DNA from: Deinococcales bacterium | Lineage (GTDB): Bacteria; Deinococcota; Deinococci; Deinococcales; Deinococcaceae | Direction: 5' to 3' | DNA length: 7,609 bases | NCBI GenBank assembly: GCA_014378225.1 | Contig: JACMOA010000017.1 | Location: 1 to 7,609 of the forward strand | Shown: one piece after another, positions 6,043 through 7,609 of the stretch | Layout: each line of letters starts with the position of its first letter | How positions within the stretch are numbered: the stretch's first letter is position 1 | Translations under genes and position numbers: made by a program | Notes under the pieces: generated by a model | The model's input: only the letters and a program-made list of their open reading frames with translations | Database searches by the model: none | What the model was told of the DNA's origin: nothing

Positions 6043-6504
6043 ATGGACAGAAACGGGCCGGACGTGGAGTGGGTCGCTCGAGAAGTTTCAACCCAGGCGG
6101 GTATCGTACAAATTTTGAAAACGGCTAAAACGGTGGCTGTGGTGGGGTTCAGCGCCGATGCAGGAAAGCCTGCTCACTACGTACCGGAATACCTGTTTCG
6201 GCAAGGTTACAAAATCATTCCAGTTCATCCCACGTTAGCCGCCCGTAAAGAAAACCCCTTTGGTCAAAAAGCGGTGGCCTCGTTGCGTGAAATAAGCGAA
6301 GGTGTGGATGTTGTTGAGATTTTTCGCCGCTCGGACAAGGTGAGCGAACATCTCGACGACATTCTAGCCATGCCTACCCCGCCCCGCTGGGTCTGGCTAC
6401 AACTGGGTATCCGCAATGATGAAGTGGCCCAAACCCTGCTCGAGCACGGAATTAGCGTGGTTCAGGACCGCTGTATGCTGGCGGACCATCGGACTTTTTT
6501 GTAG
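6043..6504 (+). CDS. CoA-binding domain protein (YccU type), 153 aa
   Basis: This is a single Rossmann-type CoA-binding domain, related to the N-terminal domain of succinyl-CoA synthetase alpha but lacking the catalytic part. Visible motifs are a glycine-containing nucleotide turn VAVVGFSADAGKPAHYVPEYL (31-51), IIPVHPT (58-64), VDVVEIFRRSD (88-98), PRWVWLQLGIRNDEV (114-128) and the C-terminal QDRCMLADHR (141-150) with a conserved Cys144. These match the YccU family. The start at 6043 has GGAG at 6034-6037. The longer in-frame ATG at 5977 is rejected because it lies in the loop of a hairpin and adds 22 unconserved-looking residues. An A/T-rich patch at 6001-6010 (TTTAATAAAT) may be part of its promoter. 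The physiological role of the family is not settled. Confidence 0.92.
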   Translation: MDRNGPDVEWVAREVSTQAGIVQILKTAKTVAVVGFSADAGKPAHYVPEYLFRQGYKIIPVHPTLAARKENPFGQKAVASLREISEGVDVVEIFRRSDKVSEHLDDILAMPTPPRWVWLQLGIRNDEVAQTLLEHGISVVQDRCMLADHRTFL

Positions 6505-6542
6505 GAGTTGGTATTTTTCGCTCGAGGGTAGGAGGATATCTC

Positions 6543-6688
6543 CGGCTGTCTTGGCTCGTGAGGTGCCGTTCTTGCAAAGTCAAGACGCGTCTTGGCCCGG
6601 TAGGCGAGTAGGCCCGGTAGGCGGCGATGAATCGCGCGGTGCTGTAATTGGGCCAAGACAGACAGTGCCGTTCTATCCAAGACAGCCG
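6543..6688 (+). ncRNA. Structured palindromic element, candidate RNA or small intergenic repeat
   Basis: This 146-base segment is framed by the perfect inverted repeat CGGCTGTCTTGG (6543-6554) and CCAAGACAGCCG (6677-6688). Inside is a second perfect pair GTCTTGGCCC (6589-6598) with GGGCCAAGAC (6650-6659). The left arm of that pair overlaps a 14-base palindrome CAAGACGCGTCTTG (6581-6594). Also present are a direct repeat GTGCCGTTCT (6563-6572 and 6665-6674), a tandem 13-mer (6594-6623) and a small hairpin GCGA-TGAA-TCGC (6624-6635). No coding frame is convincing. It lies 38 bases after the CoA-binding gene and upstream of a terminator. It does not match tRNA, RNase P, SRP or tmRNA signatures I know. 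Mosaic small non-coding repeats are known in Deinococcus, and this could be one. Confidence 0.5.
6594..6623 (+). repeat. Tandem 13-mer GGCCCGGTAGGCG, period 17
   Basis: GGCCCGGTAGGCG occurs at 6594-6606 and again at 6611-6623, separated by AGTA. The repeat lies in the interior of the palindromic element and would sit in its apical region if folded. Confidence 0.8.
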
Positions 6689-6698
6689 AGGCGCAACG

Positions 6699-6762
6699 CT
6701 CAAAACTCACTACTCAAAACTCTCAACCTTCATCTTTCTCAAAACCCTTACTTCACTTTCTT
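6699..6762 (+). other. 64-base G-free tract
   Basis: No G occurs on the plus strand between 6699 and 6762. CTCAAAACTC is repeated at 6699-6708 and 6713-6722. As RNA this would be unstructured and C/A/U-rich, linking the folded element upstream to the terminator downstream. Such G-poor, C-rich RNA suits Rho loading, but an intrinsic terminator follows directly. Confidence 0.7.
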
Positions 6763-6802
6763 GCTCGAGCCTACGATTTGAGGCGCTCGAGCGGGTTTTT
6801 TT
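6760..6802 (+). terminator. Rho-independent terminator built from two GCTCGAGC copies
   Basis: The stem pairs 6760-6770 (CTTGCTCGAGC) with 6785-6795 (GCTCGAGCGGG): 11 pairs with two G-U wobbles, loop 6771-6784, followed at once by seven T (6796-6802). This is the clearest terminator in the window. It lies 255 bases after the CoA-binding gene, so it ends either a long 3' untranslated region or a separate RNA from the element at 6543-6688. Confidence 0.85.
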
Positions 6803-7085
6803 AGGCTCTACTCCTGCCTTATGAGAGGCTTAACCATAGGGGCGTTTTTGTTTTTCGCTCTGATTATGGGGTAAAACAGGATGAATACTTTTGCTGCGCT
6901 CTAGGGAAGGGTTCTTCTCTCGAGGCTGATGAGAGACTGACCTGCCATTAAGGAATGGCGCGAAGCAACTCACGGCGCAACAGCCAGGGTTTCGTATCCT
7001 GATGTTCAGAGCAAGGGAGTGGTTCCCGCTCGAGGCCCCACGGCCCATCACCGTTTTGACATCCAAGATTCTTAAGGAGAACACC
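6803..7085 (+). other. Hairpin-rich leader region of the DUF4384 gene
   Basis: No protein gene is seen. A possible promoter is TTGTTT (6848-6853) with TAAAAC (6872-6877), spacer 18, implying a leader of about 200 bases. Short stems are TCTCTC/GAGAGA (6916-6921 with 6931-6936), a perfect 6-bp hairpin GCCATT-AAGG-AATGGC (6944-6959), and GGGA/TCCC around 7015-7027. No riboswitch class that I know could be matched. A long leader suits an abundant envelope protein whose mRNA is stabilised or controlled after transcription. Confidence 0.4.
7074..7079 (+). promoter_or_regulatory. Strong Shine-Dalgarno of the DUF4384 gene
   Basis: AAGGAG ends six bases before ATG 7086. It is the best ribosome-binding site in the window and fixes the start of a gene that runs off the window end. 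Confidence 0.85.
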
Positions 7086-7609
7086 ATGACCCAGATTTTT
7101 AGAACCCTGACCCTGACTGCCCTCGGAGTACTGGCTGCCGCTGCTTCTGCTGCGCCTCTGATTTCTACCCAGAGCATCATTGTCAATCCCATTGAGACGG
7201 ACCACGTTGTGCGTGTTTCAGTGGACAAGGACCCCAGCGGCCAGAACGTCCCTAACTATCAAGTGGGAGACCCAGTCCGGATTAGCACCTCGGTTAATCA
7301 AGACGCCTACGTTTACCTGTTCAGCCTGGATTCAGACGGCGCTATTGACCAGATTCTCCCTAACGGCTACGCCAGCGGTAGCAACTTTTTACGTGCTAAT
7401 CAGGTTAAGACCTTTCCTTCTGCTGGAGACGGTTTCACCTTTAACGTGGCTCCTCCTTACGGCGTGAGCAAGGTGTTGGCTCTGGCCAGCAAGACCCAGC
7501 TCGACCTCTCGGACATCTTCGACTTTAAAAACGGCACCAACAGCGGTACCTTCGCTCAAGTGATTATCTCCGGCGGTCAGGGTGGACTGGCCCGCGCCCT
7601 TAGCATCGT
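7086..7609 (+). CDS. Secreted DUF4384 domain protein, truncated by window end
   Basis: At least 174 residues are present and the 3' end is outside the window. Residues 1-22 are a Sec signal peptide: Arg6, hydrophobic 8-20, and a likely cleavage after ASA before APLIS. The mature part begins TQSIIVNPIE and enters a DUF4384 domain: VGDPVRISTSVNQDAYVYLFSLDSDG (60-85), LPNGYASGSNFLRANQVKTFP (91-111) and PPYGVSKVLALASK (123-136). These match the family pattern of a beta-sandwich with a conserved PN..G loop. Such exported proteins are frequent in Deinococcus and relatives and may belong to the cell envelope or S-layer zone. The exact role is unknown. A strong Shine-Dalgarno, a long leader and many C-ending codons suggest high expression. 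Unlike the other genes it has no CTCGAG in the visible part. Confidence 0.88.
   Translation, partial: MTQIFRTLTLTALGVLAAAASAAPLISTQSIIVNPIETDHVVRVSVDKDPSGQNVPNYQVGDPVRISTSVNQDAYVYLFSLDSDGAIDQILPNGYASGSNFLRANQVKTFPSAGDGFTFNVAPPYGVSKVLALASKTQLDLSDIFDFKNGTNSGTFAQVIISGGQGGLARALSI

Larger units (their letters stand above)
85..7034. repeat. Dispersed palindromic hexamer CTCGAG, 59 copies
   Basis: CTCGAG was counted by eye at 59 places, the first at 85 and the last at 7029. About two would be expected at this length and composition. The 5' neighbour is mostly G or C, and GCTCGAGC is common. Copies fall in both strands' genes and in spacers. In dnaX they occur in all three frames (8 as Leu-Glu, 12 as Ser-Ser/Ser-Arg, 4 as Arg). 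Gaps with no copy are 379-863, 4479-4769, 6083-6438 and 7035-7609. This resembles HIP1 of cyanobacteria in abundance, but with another sequence. Confidence 0.93.

Noticed and set aside
6543..6688. Insertion-sequence or MITE remnant
   Set aside because: The terminal repeats are perfect but short, no target-site duplication is visible beside them, and there is no transposase frame. The small-repeat or RNA reading is kept instead.
6881..6904. Seven-codon frame (MNTFAAL) in the DUF4384 leader
   Set aside because: Only CAGG lies before it, too close to act as a ribosome-binding site. A frame this short carries no evidence.
6926..6965. CTGATGAG followed by CGAAG, resembling a hammerhead ribozyme core
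   Set aside because: The intervening bases do not form a proper stem II, the GAA is followed by G where A is usual, and no matching cleavage strand is evident. An 8-base match can occur by chance.

Overview
The window looks like chromosomal DNA from a member of the Deinococcota (Deinococcus/Meiothermus/Thermus group). Three things point there: a dnaX gene with a Thermus-like slippery A-run, a secreted DUF4384 protein of a type common in that phylum, and start codons lying directly behind TANNNT -10 boxes, as in leaderless Deinococcus transcripts. No marker fixes the genus. Base composition is moderately GC-rich. The most striking global property is an extreme excess of the palindrome CTCGAG: 59 copies counted by hand, about one per 129 bases, against roughly two expected. 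It occurs in genes on both strands and in spacers.

Layout. On the minus strand at the left, a winged-helix regulator (814-1461) is followed by a protein I do not recognise (76-741), with a 13-bp hairpin between them. A 272-base divergent spacer then leads to dnaX (1734-4001), the clamp-loader tau/gamma subunit. The spacer carries a possible leaderless 29-codon ORF whose stop overlaps the dnaX start as ATGA. After dnaX come a DUF3052 protein (4094-4504) behind an extended -10 promoter, hemL (4655-5956), probably leaderless, and a small CoA-binding protein (6043-6504). A 581-base spacer follows. Its first half holds a palindromic, repeat-rich element (6543-6688), a G-free tract and a strong intrinsic terminator (6760-6802). 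Its second half is a hairpin-rich leader in front of a secreted DUF4384 protein (7086 to the window end, truncated).

The genes do not form one pathway: they serve replication (dnaX), tetrapyrrole synthesis (hemL), cofactor binding and the cell envelope. Most appear to have their own promoter.

Points most worth pursuing are the CTCGAG excess and its effect on proteins (most Ser-Ser pairs in the tau linker arise from it), the programmed-slippage site in dnaX with stops in both alternative frames, the structured element at 6543-6688, and the leader ORF in front of dnaX. No mobile element, CRISPR array, tRNA or rRNA was seen.
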